Below are positions 29,655 through 39,700 of a DNA stretch of 64,000 nucleotides, piece after piece. The notes below the pieces were generated by a model. The model did not search any database, was not told the origin of the DNA, and saw only the letters and a list, made by a program, of their open reading frames with translations. How positions within the stretch are numbered: position 1 is the stretch's first letter; every line of letters starts with the position of its first letter. Location: contig MEOH01000002.1 in assembly GCA_001769535.1 (NCBI GenBank), forward strand, positions 124,001-188,000, given 5' to 3'. The translations under genes and the position numbers were made by a program. Source of the stretch: Bacteroidetes bacterium GWF2_38_335 (GTDB lineage Bacteria > Bacteroidota > Bacteroidia > Bacteroidales > GWF2-38-335).

Positions 29655-30902
29655 ATGAAAAAGAATAAAAGAATAGTGTGCATACTAACAATTATTTGTT
29701 TTTTATGCATAACATCCATGACTGCTCAAAATATCAAACTTTATTCAATTGGTATTGATGCTTCCAGGGGTGATAACAAGGTGATGTTTTGTAAAATTGA
29801 TCCTGTTACCGCTTCTGTAACTTTAATAGCTCAATTGAATGATGTTAAATCCGTTAATTCGGGATCATCAACTTTTGATCAAAACAGTCATCATTATATC
29901 TTCTCTGGTCATGATGTAAATAATATCACCAGACTGTATTCTATTGATACTTTAGGCAAAGTGGTTTCCAATCCGGTTATTAATAATGCTTTTGTCTTTG
30001 GATTGGAATATGATTTGAAAAGCAATCATTTATATTGTGAAATAAATAACACTTTCCTGGGTATTCGAAGCTTTGGTTCTTTTAATATTGAAAAAGGTGT
30101 AACTGAAGATATAAACAATTTAGACAATGTTTTAGGAATGGCATCCGGAAGCTCTGCGTTTAATTCAAATACTGGTAAATATATTTTTTATGGACCTGAT
30201 AATAACAATGTTAAGAGAATCTGGAGTATTAATTCTGTGGATGGTGTTATTGAAACAAGTCAAATTGTTGATTCATTTTTTGTTAGTGAATTAGAGTTTG
30301 ATAATCTCAATAATAAGCTAATTGGAATTTATCGAAATAATACCGATTTGAGTAAATTATTTTTAGCTGAAATCAACTATTTAACTGCAGAAGTATCAAT
30401 CATATGTAATTTAGATGATGTAACAACATTACAAACAGGATCTTCAGTTTTTGATCAGTCTACAGGATCATATATCTTTAAAGGTCGCGATATTTTTAAT
30501 AATAACAAACTATTCCTAATAAATGCTTTGACAGGTGAAAAGATTTCAAATATTATTACTGATAATTTCTTTTATGAAATTGAATGTGATAATACAAAAT
30601 TTGCTAAGTCTTTTTATGAGTCCACTGATTTAAACATGGAAAATACTATTGACAATTTGTCAGTATATCCCAATCCAAACAGTGGTTTCTTTAACCTTAG
30701 TTTTAGTAGTAGAGCTCCAACTGTTGTTAAAATTCAGGTAATAAATAATTTAGGACAAATTATTTATAATGAAAGCCTTGACAGTTTTATTGGAGGGTAT
30801 TCAAAAAATATAGATATTAGTGCGTTTGGTAGTGGAAAATATTTTTTAAAACTTTCAATGAATGAACAGACAAAAATTGAACAAATAACAGTAATAAAAT
30901 AG
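29655..30902 (+). CDS. Exported propeller-like protein with T9SS type A sorting domain
   Basis: The 415-aa protein has a signal peptide (1-24, ending SMTAQ) and three internal repeats of about 90 residues, each with 'S-S-x-F-D/N-x-x-x-x-Y-I-F-x-G-x-D-x-x-N' followed by 'LFxIN' and a 'ELEFD' strand, suggesting a propeller or stacked beta domain. Residues from about 338 form a T9SS type A sorting domain (SVYPNPNSGFF ... GKYFLKLS). It should be secreted by the type IX system. It is followed by a strong terminator at 30924-30957, so it ends the two-gene unit with the S74 protein. Together the two could form a surface complex; that is inference from adjacency. Confidence 0.85.
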   Translation: MKKNKRIVCILTIICFLCITSMTAQNIKLYSIGIDASRGDNKVMFCKIDPVTASVTLIAQLNDVKSVNSGSSTFDQNSHHYIFSGHDVNNITRLYSIDTLGKVVSNPVINNAFVFGLEYDLKSNHLYCEINNTFLGIRSFGSFNIEKGVTEDINNLDNVLGMASGSSAFNSNTGKYIFYGPDNNNVKRIWSINSVDGVIETSQIVDSFFVSELEFDNLNNKLIGIYRNNTDLSKLFLAEINYLTAEVSIICNLDDVTTLQTGSSVFDQSTGSYIFKGRDIFNNNKLFLINALTGEKISNIITDNFFYEIECDNTKFAKSFYESTDLNMENTIDNLSVYPNPNSGFFNLSFSSRAPTVVKIQVINNLGQIIYNESLDSFIGGYSKNIDISAFGSGKYFLKLSMNEQTKIEQITVIK

Positions 30903-30923
30903 AAATGTTAAATAAACTAAATT

Positions 30924-30957
30924 AAAGAGATAGCCTTTGGCTGTCTCTTTTTTTTTT
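30924..30957 (+). terminator. Rho-independent terminator
   Basis: The stem AAAGAGATAGCC/GGCTGTCTCTTT (one T-G wobble) with a short TTT loop is followed by a run of T. It is 21 bases after the stop of the T9SS gene and closes the module-2 operon. Confidence 0.85.
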
Positions 30958-30978
30958 GAAAGTTATGTATGACCTGCA

Positions 30979-31045
30979 CATTCCGGTGCACAACCCGAAA
31001 CAATTTTGAAACCGCCATTCCACTATTATGGAATTGAAATCTCAA
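30979..31045. repeat. Module-end repeat with hairpin, copy 2
   Basis: GCAC, CCCGAAACAATT and a hairpin (ATTCCACTATTATGGAAT) followed by TGAAAT parallel the stretch at 26851-26903. Both follow the last gene of a LytTR-headed module. Confidence 0.4.
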
Positions 31046-31235
31046 AAGATATCACCGAAACAATCCCGTTTATTTCGGTCTGGTTTATTATCGGTAAGTG
31101 TTCTATCGTGGTTTTCACTTTGTTTTATTTTGACGGACTAAATTAATGCTTTTTCCTGACAAAATTAATTTTGTTAATAAAACATATATGGGCTCTATTT
31201 ATTTGGCTATTGCTCCACACCCCAATACTTTCGGG

Positions 31236-31405
31236 TTTAACGAATCGCTGTATCCCGATGATACTGCTTTTTTAGTCAGAGTGCGACTCTAAGTCGCGCC
31301 CTGACTATCCTATGGGCTGCTGGTTCGGTGGTGTGAGACTTGTCTGATTACCGGCGGAGGCTCTCCCCGTCAGCTTCGCTGGCGGGACCGTCTACTCGAT
31401 TGTAG
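31236..31405 (+). other. Decayed group II intron 3' end (domain V-VI-like)
   Basis: The stretch starts GTTTAACGAATCGCTGTAT and ends with a GGCGGAGGCTCTCCCCG...CGGG hairpin and CTACTCGATT. This parallels the better kept copy at 32764-32853. The domain V hairpin is interrupted by about 60 extra bases, including the palindrome at 31274-31306. No intron-encoded reverse transcriptase is present. This is a relic, not a working intron. Confidence 0.5.
31274..31306. repeat. 33-bp REP-like palindrome
   Basis: The ends AGTCAG and CTGACT and inner GAGTGCGACT/AGTCGCGCCC pair around a CTAA centre. It lies inside the domain V-like part of the intron relic, so it is probably a later insertion of a small mobile palindrome. 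Confidence 0.5.
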
Positions 31406-31419
31406 CCAGTATTCCCTTA

Positions 31420-32475
31420 TCATTTTCTTTTATGCAAGACATAAAAACGATTGTCTAAAGTTACATAAATTTCGTTATTATTTGTTTTTGCAATGATAAA
31501 ATAGGTATACCTTTCACCGTTTTTTGTAACTCTTACTGAGTAGTCTATTATTCCCTTCCTATAATTCTGTAACTGTTTAACTTTTTTACGAAATTCAAGT
31601 GTTAACCTATTTTTTTCTATACCAAACTCTGGAGAAATAAATCTATATTTCCAATAATATTTTGCATCTGGCAATTCTCTTGCCCATGGTATATTGTAAA
31701 AGTACTTATCATTGTTTAAAGCAATTGAATCTTTGGTAATAAATAGCATCATAGTATCTATTTTAGATTTAATAACACCATTATAGCTTGCTTGCTTTAC
31801 ATACTCAATTGTATCTATTTCAATAAAACCATTTGCATACCATTTACCATAAATTTCATTCAGTGTCGTATCTGTACTATTGCATCTTCGACAATAATTA
31901 AACCCTGAAATTGAATCTAAGTTGGTGCTGGCAGGATAAAATTCAAATACTTTTCGAAAAATGCTCTTTATGTCTTTCATCCTATGTCCAAAAGGATGCT
32001 CCATTTTTAACCAAAACACTTTATTTGAATCAACCAAAATATGATTTGGCCTTTTATTTATTCCAAAACCACTAACTAATTCAATTGTCATCAGTTCGTT
32101 AAAATAATCTGTTGCACCTTCATTTGTCTCAAATTCATATATGTTAAAAGGTATGCCTATTTTATATTCATAACAGATATTCTTCTCATTAATTACTGTA
32201 TCTATTTTGCATTTGAATTTATAATCATCCGTTCCCCAGCCAAATGTTTGAAAATAGGTGTTTATTGAATCTCCATATTCTTTCAATTTTTCAATTCTGA
32301 ATTGGTCTAATTCATGTTTATTCTTCAATTCATTAACTTTATTACTATCAATATTTACAATGGATTTATCAAGTGTTTCTTTTACTTCTTTTTTTGGGGT
32401 TTCAGTGCAAGAAAAAAATAAAACACTCAGTAATCCAAATAATGTAAGTGTGTGTTTAACTATATTTTCTCTCAT
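31420..32475 (-). CDS. Hypothetical lipoprotein
   Basis: The 351-aa protein has an N-terminal lipoprotein signal with a lipobox ending at C23 (LFFSC), so it should be anchored in a membrane facing the periplasm or surface. A Lys/Glu-rich linker follows. The body alternates strands and charged turns and holds one CRRC pair near residue 190 (NYCRRCN), but I recognise no domain. It is isolated, with decayed group II intron ends on both sides (31236-31405 and 32503-32583). This suggests that it arrived with, or next to, mobile elements. The lipoprotein call is sure; the function is unknown. Confidence 0.7.
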   Translation of the reverse strand: MRENIVKHTLTLFGLLSVLFFSCTETPKKEVKETLDKSIVNIDSNKVNELKNKHELDQFRIEKLKEYGDSINTYFQTFGWGTDDYKFKCKIDTVINEKNICYEYKIGIPFNIYEFETNEGATDYFNELMTIELVSGFGINKRPNHILVDSNKVFWLKMEHPFGHRMKDIKSIFRKVFEFYPASTNLDSISGFNYCRRCNSTDTTLNEIYGKWYANGFIEIDTIEYVKQASYNGVIKSKIDTMMLFITKDSIALNNDKYFYNIPWARELPDAKYYWKYRFISPEFGIEKNRLTLEFRKKVKQLQNYRKGIIDYSVRVTKNGERYTYFIIAKTNNNEIYVTLDNRFYVLHKRK

Positions 32476-32502
32476 GAATTCTGCTTTTTTTTAATATTGG
32501 CT

Positions 32503-32583
32503 ACAATTGAGTCACGCAAGGGAATTTCACCCTCACGTTCTCACAGAACCGTGCTTGAAAGTCTCCCTTCACATAACTCTTCT
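32503..32583 (-). other. Decayed group II intron 3' end, minus strand
   Basis: On the minus strand the order is GTGAAGGGAGACTTTCAAGC, ACGGTTCTGTGAGAA, then a GAGGGTGAAATTCCCTTGCG hairpin. This is the typical domain V-VI pattern of bacterial group II introns, with the 5' strand of domain V mutated (TTATGTG in place of the usual CCGTGTG). No reverse transcriptase gene is nearby. Confidence 0.6.
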
Positions 32584-32763
32584 TGTTAATCACAAATGTA
32601 ATAATACATTATGGAAATAGCAATGGGCGAAAATTAATTTGTTATACCCCATCCTGGACACTAAATCACCGTTAGCTTACTTTGCAATAGAGGTTATGAG
32701 TCCATGTTATCATGGTATCAGAAAATAAGCCCTCATAAATTTACCCCTACGTTATTTCCTGTT

Positions 32764-32853
32764 GTTTAACGAACCGCCGTATAAGAGACCCGTACGTACG
32801 GTGGTGTGAGAGGCTCTCCCCGACAGCTTGTTGACGGGGCCGACTACTCGATT
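32764..32853 (+). other. Group II intron 3' end (domain V and VI), plus strand
   Basis: GAACCGCCGTATA pairs with TACGTACGGTGGT around GAGACCCG, which is a domain V hairpin. A CCCCG/CGGGG stem (domain VI-like) and CTACTCGAT follow. The rest of the intron and its protein are missing. It lies just beyond the 3' end of the HEPN gene, where a cassette recombination site might be expected if this is a cassette array. Confidence 0.6.
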
Positions 32854-32884
32854 ATGGGTAGTGCTTTCCATTTTTATTTTCTAT

Positions 32885-34138
32885 TTAAATTATTACCTCC
32901 CCGTCTTCCTCAATACAAAGAATAGCTAGTTGTTGTATTATTGGGATAGCCAATTCAACCAGTCTTTCATCGTTTGTATAAGGTACGAATCTAGATTCAA
33001 TATTTCCTTTTCTAGTTTTTTTCGAATGAACTATAGCACATCTGATATCATATAACCATCCAGATATATTATGTTTCAAATTTAAAGGTGAAATATTTAA
33101 CGCTTTAATCTTTACCCCAGTTGATGAAATTAGTTCTTTTTGAATCTCATTCAAATAATTTATCCCTTTTGATTTAACAAAAGTTTCTAAAGAGAATGAT
33201 GCTGCAAAATGTCTTACTACACATGAAATCATCTCTCTTTCATTTTTAGCTGTTTCGCCTAGCTTTTGCGGAGCATCTTCGAAAAAATACTCAAGTACAT
33301 TATAGAAACATCTAAATTTTGAAATTGGAAGATGCTCTCTTACACCAGCAAAATAATATGATAGTAAATCAGCATCATAGTACTTTCCTGTATTAATTTT
33401 TTCAATTGGAATACTAAAATTATCATCTGATTTAAACCCTCTCGAAATATATACTAATCCGTCCTTTTCATTTAATCTGCCTGGTTGTAATAATTCAAAC
33501 ATAGTTGCTTGATTATAAGTCAATATGCTCGTATCAACTTTAACGATTGGAAGGATGAATTCACCAGTACCAAGCTCTTCGTGGTCTTTTGTTATGACTT
33601 TTACTTTCTTGTCGAGCAAGGATTTCATCGATTTAATATATTTCTCAATATACTCATCAGTATAGTTCTTTATAAGGCACCAATTGTTCCAATAACCCTT
33701 ATTTGGATTGTCATCATTACTAATATCAATAATACTCTCATCGTTCAGAGCATCAAGAGCCAACGCGATTGTATTGTTCTCGTCATATCCTAAATATGTA
33801 TGACCGTCATTTTGCCAGTATTTCAGATTTGTAATTTTACTAGTTAATCTTTCTTCTGGATGTCTCTTACTATACTCAAATAAATAATTGTCAATAATAT
33901 ATTCAAATCTTCTTTCAAGCTCCTCTATAGAATTATGTTTTGGCATTACTTTTGGGTCTTCAAACCTTATTCTCACAGCAGATTCTAGTCGGTTTGCATA
34001 ATATAATGCTTGTGTGGTAAGTAGAGGTTCACCATGAATTGTTGGAGCAATAGTAATTGGGAATTCTAATCCTTCGAAGGATAATACCTTAAACATATCC
34101 GTTGAATTTGTTAGTGCTAGTTCAAAATTTAAAGCCAT
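32885..34138 (-). CDS. ApeA-like HEPN domain protein (putative antiphage RNase)
   Basis: The 417-aa protein ends in a HEPN-like helical domain containing R366-C-A-I-V-H371, the Rx4-6H motif of HEPN ribonucleases. An upstream segment (KFRCFYNVLEYFFEDAPQ) resembles the ApeA/Apea-like HEPN family. The N-terminal half is unassigned and may sense the trigger. HEPN proteins often cleave tRNA or mRNA and cause abortive infection. It stands next to a nuclease-like gene, a second HEPN gene and a STAND fusion gene, which supports a defence role. No toxin-antitoxin partner (MNT) is visible. The HEPN call is moderately sure, the phage-defence role is inference. Confidence 0.65.
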   Translation of the reverse strand: MALNFELALTNSTDMFKVLSFEGLEFPITIAPTIHGEPLLTTQALYYANRLESAVRIRFEDPKVMPKHNSIEELERRFEYIIDNYLFEYSKRHPEERLTSKITNLKYWQNDGHTYLGYDENNTIALALDALNDESIIDISNDDNPNKGYWNNWCLIKNYTDEYIEKYIKSMKSLLDKKVKVITKDHEELGTGEFILPIVKVDTSILTYNQATMFELLQPGRLNEKDGLVYISRGFKSDDNFSIPIEKINTGKYYDADLLSYYFAGVREHLPISKFRCFYNVLEYFFEDAPQKLGETAKNEREMISCVVRHFAASFSLETFVKSKGINYLNEIQKELISSTGVKIKALNISPLNLKHNISGWLYDIRCAIVHSKKTRKGNIESRFVPYTNDERLVELAIPIIQQLAILCIEEDGEVII

Positions 34139-34441
34139 AATTTCTAGTCAAGTTATTTTTTAATTAGCAGTATAAATATTAACGAACCGTTTCTTAGCAT
34201 TACCCATAACGGCAGTTTGTCTAATAACCTATTCAAAGATAAAATTATTCAGGCACAAGTAAATAAACATTTTCAAATATTTAATTCTCCTTGAGTTATT
34301 TTTTGTTATTAGACAGTTTGACGGTCGAAAATGTATGTAGTTGCCGATTGCGGGTTGCTTTCCTGTCGAGCCGCAGCACCGTTGTTGCGGGCTGTGAACT
34401 TCCAAATTTGCACGGAAACGGTAATTATCATATATTTTTTG
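34139..34441. repeat. Inter-cassette region with inverted repeats
   Basis: These 303 bases hold an inverted repeat of 10 bp (GTCTAATAAC at 34219-34228, GTTATTAGAC at 34305-34314), then a GC-richer block (34320-34440) with CCGATTGCGGG and GTTGCGGGCTGTG. GTTACCTGC at 34441-34449 marks the edge of the next gene block. No gene is supported here. Confidence 0.45.
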
Positions 34442-35647
34442 TTACCTGCAGTTTTTTGTTCTTTTATTAAAATCAAATTCCATATATTGCATGTTTTCTT
34501 TCTCAAACCACCCTAAATGTTTTAAAATCTTCCTTAATTCATCAGTGTTCTTATCTTTCAATTCAGTTAAATCGACATGTAAGATATTAATATTCTCTTT
34601 CTCAGTAATTCCAATAACAATAAAATTAACAATAGAATAATCTAGGTGTAATGCATAACCATCAGCAGCAATAAGTTTTAGACGCTCTAATTGCTCCCAG
34701 CTAATTCCTGATGGATAGTAAAAAAATACAAATCCAATGTTGTTTATTGATAAATTTCGTCTAATTATCCTATTAAATCCTTTATCAGTATAAGAGTGTA
34801 TAAAAGTCAGTAATGATGCAGTAAAAAATCTTCTTTCTTCTCTATTCAGTGACATTAGTTCTTCCGCAATTTCACGACTTTTTTCATTTATAATCAAATC
34901 ACGATTAACCCAATCGTAAATAAATCCTTCTATTTCTAATAGAATATCTTCGTTCTCATATGATTCTTTTTCTTTAACATAATCATCCCAGCTATTCTCT
35001 CCATCAATTAACAAAACTTTATCTTTATTACTTTCAATGAAATCCTCAAAAGAAGGTTTAATTCTTTGATATAATCCAAGCAAATCTTTTTCTCTTCCTG
35101 CGAAAACTAAATTTTCAATCTTGGCAACTAGAGATTCTCGTGCAATCAAATACTGCACAAAATCAGAGATTGTATTCAATTCATTAAGCAAATATTGAAT
35201 ATCCTCTTTACCAATAATATGTATAAATTCATGATTGGATTTAGTCAAACGACCTAGGTTTTGGAATTGAAATCCTTCACCTATATGTATAACAATTCTA
35301 ATGATTTCGTTGTATTTTTCTTTGTCAAATTTTATTAATCCTTGCTTTTCATTTTTAATCCATATGTCCCGATTTAAATGGAATAATTTCCTTTCAGCTC
35401 CTTGAATCTGGTCAGCTCCACTTTCAACTGTTTTTCTGAAATATCTTTCGTGATTTTCTTTAAATTCATAGTTTTTTATCTGACAGATAATGCAAATATT
35501 TTTAAAGAGTATTAACAAATCACAAATCTCTTTTTTATTTCCTTCTTCATCATGTGGATTTGGAAAACACCAATAATTTAAGAAAGTATTTTCAGCAAGT
35601 TCATTAACGAAAGTTTCACCTCTTTTTCCTTTTAAAAAATTATCCAT
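34442..35647 (-). CDS. PD-(D/E)xK nuclease-like protein, putative defence gene
   Basis: The 401-aa protein has a restriction-endonuclease-like core in its first 60 residues: E11 in RGETFVNEL, then D43 in EICDLLILF, then Q56-x-K58 in CQIKNYEF. This is the E...D...(E/Q)xK layout of the PD-(D/E)xK superfamily. The remaining 300 residues are helical and charged and I do not recognise them. The start lies one base after the reading frame of the preceding HEPN/zinc-ribbon gene (which would end at 35649 if read through its internal stop), so the two form an operon. The likely role is degradation of nucleic acid in phage defence; this is inferred. I see no ATPase motif. Confidence 0.6.
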   Translation of the reverse strand: MDNFLKGKRGETFVNELAENTFLNYWCFPNPHDEEGNKKEICDLLILFKNICIICQIKNYEFKENHERYFRKTVESGADQIQGAERKLFHLNRDIWIKNEKQGLIKFDKEKYNEIIRIVIHIGEGFQFQNLGRLTKSNHEFIHIIGKEDIQYLLNELNTISDFVQYLIARESLVAKIENLVFAGREKDLLGLYQRIKPSFEDFIESNKDKVLLIDGENSWDDYVKEKESYENEDILLEIEGFIYDWVNRDLIINEKSREIAEELMSLNREERRFFTASLLTFIHSYTDKGFNRIIRRNLSINNIGFVFFYYPSGISWEQLERLKLIAADGYALHLDYSIVNFIVIGITEKENINILHVDLTELKDKNTDELRKILKHLGWFEKENMQYMEFDFNKRTKNCR

Positions 35648-35648
35648 T

Positions 35649-36536
35649 TCAGTTTTTTTTGTGTTTATCTACACATTCTTTTGAGCAGAAGATACCGTCA
35701 TTTGTAGTAAATCTTTCATTATCAAAATCTAGAAAGTATTTTTCACATGTTGCACATTTATAAGCATGATAAGACGTGTCACAGTTCAAACATTTCCCCA
35801 TATATTTACCCCCTTCTTGAGGATTCAAACAATCAAGAACAAATGAATTGTCACCACAAATACATTTTGCAATTCCTATTTGATAATCTAATTAAAATGA
35901 GTTCAAACATGTTATACATTGAAACCCTTCGTCATCTAGTTCATCACAAGTAAATATTTTCTTATCAACGAATGACTTGGAATAACAAAACCAACATTCA
36001 TAAACCTTTTTATTGTTCAATTTAGCTAAGTTTTTAGCAAAATCTTCGGTTCCTTTTCGCCATATTTCGTTGCCACTTAGTCCATTTTCAGGGTCTATTG
36101 AAGTCTCAATTAATGTTTCATTAAATTCTCGATTTAATACATTTTGAATAAACAAAGTTGTATTAATTAAATTAACCGCCAATTCTTCATTCCATGAATC
36201 CTTACCAGAATGGACTATCTTGTTTCTTGCTTCTAAGATATTTTTTAAATGAGTTTTTTTTGTTACAAGAAGCTTTTTATCTTTCCTGTAAAATAAATCA
36301 AGGATAACAGAAAAATCCTTAAACTTTAATTTTGTCAAATCCGAAAACAACCAATCAGTCTTTCCTTTTTTTAAGAAATAGTATTTAAGAAATAATTCAA
36401 GTGCTATTTGCATGTTAACTACTGCAAATTTCAAGTTACTATTATTCTTGTCTATGCTTCTGGTTAACTCTAGGGCAAAAAGAAAGAAATCCTTGTAGCT
36501 TTTCTTTAATTCGTTTTCTAATTGAATAATATCCAT
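35649..36536 (-). pseudogene. HEPN plus zinc-ribbon protein interrupted by an in-frame TAA
   Basis: The first open part (35892-36536) codes for 214 aa with an N-terminal helical HEPN-like domain containing R104-N-K-I-V-H109 (Rx4H), then the first Cys pairs (C181/C184, C197, C207/C210). A TAA at 35892-35894 stops it. The same frame then stays open for 80 codons to a TGA at 35649-35651, and codes for more zinc-ribbon pairs (KCICGD, CLNC, CATC, FCSKEC). The frame ends one base before the start of the nuclease gene. The simplest reading is a single 295-codon gene with a recent nonsense mutation; recoding or a sequencing error are alternatives. The truncated HEPN part might still function. Confidence 0.65.
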
Positions 36537-36560
36537 TCTGTCATTTCAGGGTGTAAAATT

Positions 36561-36694
36561 GCAGGTAACGGTCGAGGCTAAAAACTGGCGGGCATTTCGG
36601 AGCACTTCACTGTCAACCTGCGAAAAAGTTTATTAGTTGCAATGCCCTTAAATTAGCACTATCCGCCCGCTTGATTTTAGCCTTTGTTACCTGC
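36561..36694 (-). repeat. attC-like hyphenated palindrome between gene blocks
   Basis: The ends GCAGGTAAC (36561-36569) and GTTACCTGC (36686-36694) are perfect inverted repeats. Inside, GGCTAAAAACTGGCGGGC faces GCCCGCTTGATTTTAGCC with a few mismatches, and the centre is unpaired. The order R''-spacer-L''-centre-L'-spacer-R' and the 134-bp size fit an integron attC site, oriented so that it follows the 3' end of the 1133-aa gene. The R boxes do not fit the classical GTTRRRY consensus, and no integrase is present. Confidence 0.5.
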
Positions 36695-36720
36695 TGGCGT
36701 TATTTTCAAGACTATTTTTC

Positions 36721-39700
36721 TCATTTGCTTAATCCAATTTTTTCCAATTGTCTAATTTTATTTTCAGCTAATTTATTGTTTTTAATTCTAAACCTTTGTG
36801 TTGTAATCCAACTTCTTAATTGGCTATATTCTGGAAGAAATGGCAAATTAATGTGTCCATTATCATCATAAAATTTTTTCAATTTTTTGTAACTATCTTT
36901 CCAATGTATTATTGTATCCCATGGAAAATTAGTTGCATCTAATTTAATAAACCTATGTTTTGGTAAGGTATTCTGTCGCTTCTGTTTTCGCTGTTTATCT
37001 ATCCATCTTCCAAGTTTTGGAAAGTCCAAATCTTGTGTTAATATTGGTCTATCTGGGTATTTCTGTTGATATACTTTCCATTCAAGAAACATTTTCTCCC
37101 ATTGTAGTTCACGTGGATCCCAAATGAAGTTTAATTTATCCAGTCTTTCTATTTGTTCTTTAGACAAAGTAGATTTATATTGTCGCTGAGCAACAACCCA
37201 AGTTCCAAGTGAGCCATCTCTTGCCTTTAAATTAGTGTGTTTATACTTAGTGAAGTATTCTTGTAAATTTCTGTATTGTGTTTCCCAAGCTTCAATTGAT
37301 TTTTGAATGTTACTTCTTAATAAACCTTCGACCTTTTTATAAATTTCTTTTTTAATAGTTTTAGAAGATATAATGTTCTGTACTGTGAAATTGCTTTCTG
37401 CCCGCAAAATAAAATCAGCCCATGATATTAATTTAGAGGCATAAACTTGCCCAGAACTTTTACTTTTAATCCCTTGTCCAAAAAGTTCAGGATTCTTTTT
37501 ATATAGCTGATAAGCAGTAATATTTGTGTTGACTCTAATTACATTTATTGTTGTCTGTATTTTTTCTAATTTCTGTGCCGATCTTGATATAGCTTTTTTA
37601 AATTCTAATTCAGGTATTTCTTTTAATGATTCCCCCTCAATTGTTAATTGAAATGAATCTCCTTTCTTTTCAATTATGCCTAATACTCTTAAATCCCTTG
37701 ATAAACTTGAAGTTAAAGCTGTTCTATATTGCAGAAGTCCTTTATCTAATATAAGTTTAAATGATGTACAGAGCTTCTCAGGATATGTTTGAAGGATTAG
37801 TTCATCCTTAATAGAAAAAAAGTCTTTGTTTGAACCGCGACCTCTATCATGTTTTATTAGCTTGTTTTTCTGTTCCATATCAAGAAAGTACACCCATAGA
37901 ATAAAAGTTTTTGCATAACTAATCCAGCTCTCATCAGATACAGATGCAAACGAAAAGTTCTTTTTAAGTATTCTAGCAATGTCGTTTGAGTCAAGCATTA
38001 CTTCTAGGGAGTTATCAATCTCTTGAATCGTCTTTGAATTTAGGATTCTTTGTCTTGCAATCCTTGTAAAGTGACTAAGAGAGGGCTGAATTTTTTCTTG
38101 TATAAAATAATATCCAGAATCATCTTCTTTAATTACTAAATCCAATTTTCGCAGCTCAATTAAAATATTTTCAAAATGTCCCTTTTTGATTGTTTTTTTC
38201 TTGGAATACAACCCATGTAATTCGTCAAGTGTGTACTTCTCCTCAGATTTGAAAATTTGATATACACTGAGGCAAGCCTCTGGAGATTGTCGCAAAAAGA
38301 AGTTAATTGTTAAAGCAGGAACATTTCCGGTTAATATAAACTCTCTAAAAACATCCCAATAAGGTTTATAAATTGCACCGGATTTAACTATCAATCGTTT
38401 TTGCAACAGAGATAAAATTATTTCGGAAGCCACAATTTCAGGAATATCACTTTCATGAATAAACCTGCCTTTATCAGCGAAATCAGCAATAGTGTTTAGT
38501 GTTTTTAATTCATCATTATTTAATCCTTCAACATCTTGTTTGAATAACTCTGGTACATTAAGATTTGATTTTGAAAGTTCAGAAATTTTGCGCCCTTTAT
38601 ATATTTCATTGAAAATATGTGTACATAGTTTTTTAATTAACCAAGGGTAGCCTTCACTATATTCAGTTAACATATCTTTTAAACCTTTTGGTAGTTTACC
38701 TACCTTTGGTTCTTTTTCAAGTTGTCCAATAATTAAATTCAATTCTTCATTATTAAATCCATCCAATTCAAATGGTTTTGACAAATTTTTAGCTTGCAAC
38801 CAAAATTTATGCGATTCACTATCAGGTGAGAGTGTAATTTCTTTTTTCCATGAAAAACCTAATATAATATTTGATTGGGCATCATTTACATGCAATAAGA
38901 ATTCATGAAAAGGTTTGTAGAGATGTTCTCTTCTAAACACATCTTCGAATTGATCAAAAATCAATATTAATACCTTGTCATTCACTTTAAGGTATTTGAG
39001 TATTTCTTGTACTGAATTTGAACTTAGCAAATCGTAGTCAGAAATAAATGAGATTTTTTTACTTTTAACTTTACTCGATTCAATAAACCCATTTTGTAAA
39101 GCTTTCATTAACATTTTTTCAAATGCAAGTCCAACAAACCTTTGAGTTTCTGCATTTATTGAATCAACAGCAAACGCAAAGAATTTTTTCTTGTGCTGTT
39201 TATTAGAACAAGTTCCTTTAATTGCATTTATTAATGAACTTTTACCCATCCCACTTCTTGCAGCTAAATAGAAAATTCGATTTTTAGTTTTATTTGCAGC
39301 AACATCTTTGAAAAAATGCAAAAAGTCATACCGAATTTTTTTTCGACCAATAAAATGCTTATCAGAAGCAGGTTTAAAATCATGCCATGTATCACTCTCT
39401 GGAATCTCAACAACTGTTTCAGTTTTCGTTTCATTCAGTCTTTTGGGAGATTTAACTTGGTTTTCAGGGGATTTAAATTCTAGCTTTTTTAATTCTGGTA
39501 TTCGGTCTTTGATTATTTGCACTGTTTTGTTATCCGAAACAGGTGTACCATCTTTTGCACTTAACAAACAAAATTCATTGGGACTTGCAAGTGTTGTTGT
39601 ATTAGCAATGAAAGCATAATAATCACCAATATAGGAAAATATTAAAAATCGTTTGGTTACTTCATTTGGCAATAGAGTTTCATCTATTGTATGAATCTTC

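Larger units (their letters stand above)
30903..31419. other. Intergenic region with terminator, repeats and group II intron remnant
   Basis: About 500 bases without a gene. In order it holds the terminator at 30924-30957, the second module-end hairpin repeat (30979-31045), and a decayed group II intron 3' end (31236-31405) containing a 33-bp palindrome. Confidence 0.6.
32476..32884. other. Intergenic region with two oppositely oriented group II intron ends
   Basis: No gene is visible in these 409 bases. Two decayed intron 3' ends face each other: minus strand at 32503-32583 and plus strand at 32764-32853. The stretch between them has no recognisable signal. Confidence 0.5.

Noticed and set aside
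34309-34516. Short frames on both strands inside the inter-cassette region
   Set aside because: They overlap the end of the 401-aa gene and the GC-richer palindromic block, and have no recognisable protein features.
36561-36694. A simple rho-independent terminator for the genes on either side
   Set aside because: The palindrome is 134 bases with a long centre and no U-tract on either side, so a terminator is less likely than a recombination or repeat element.
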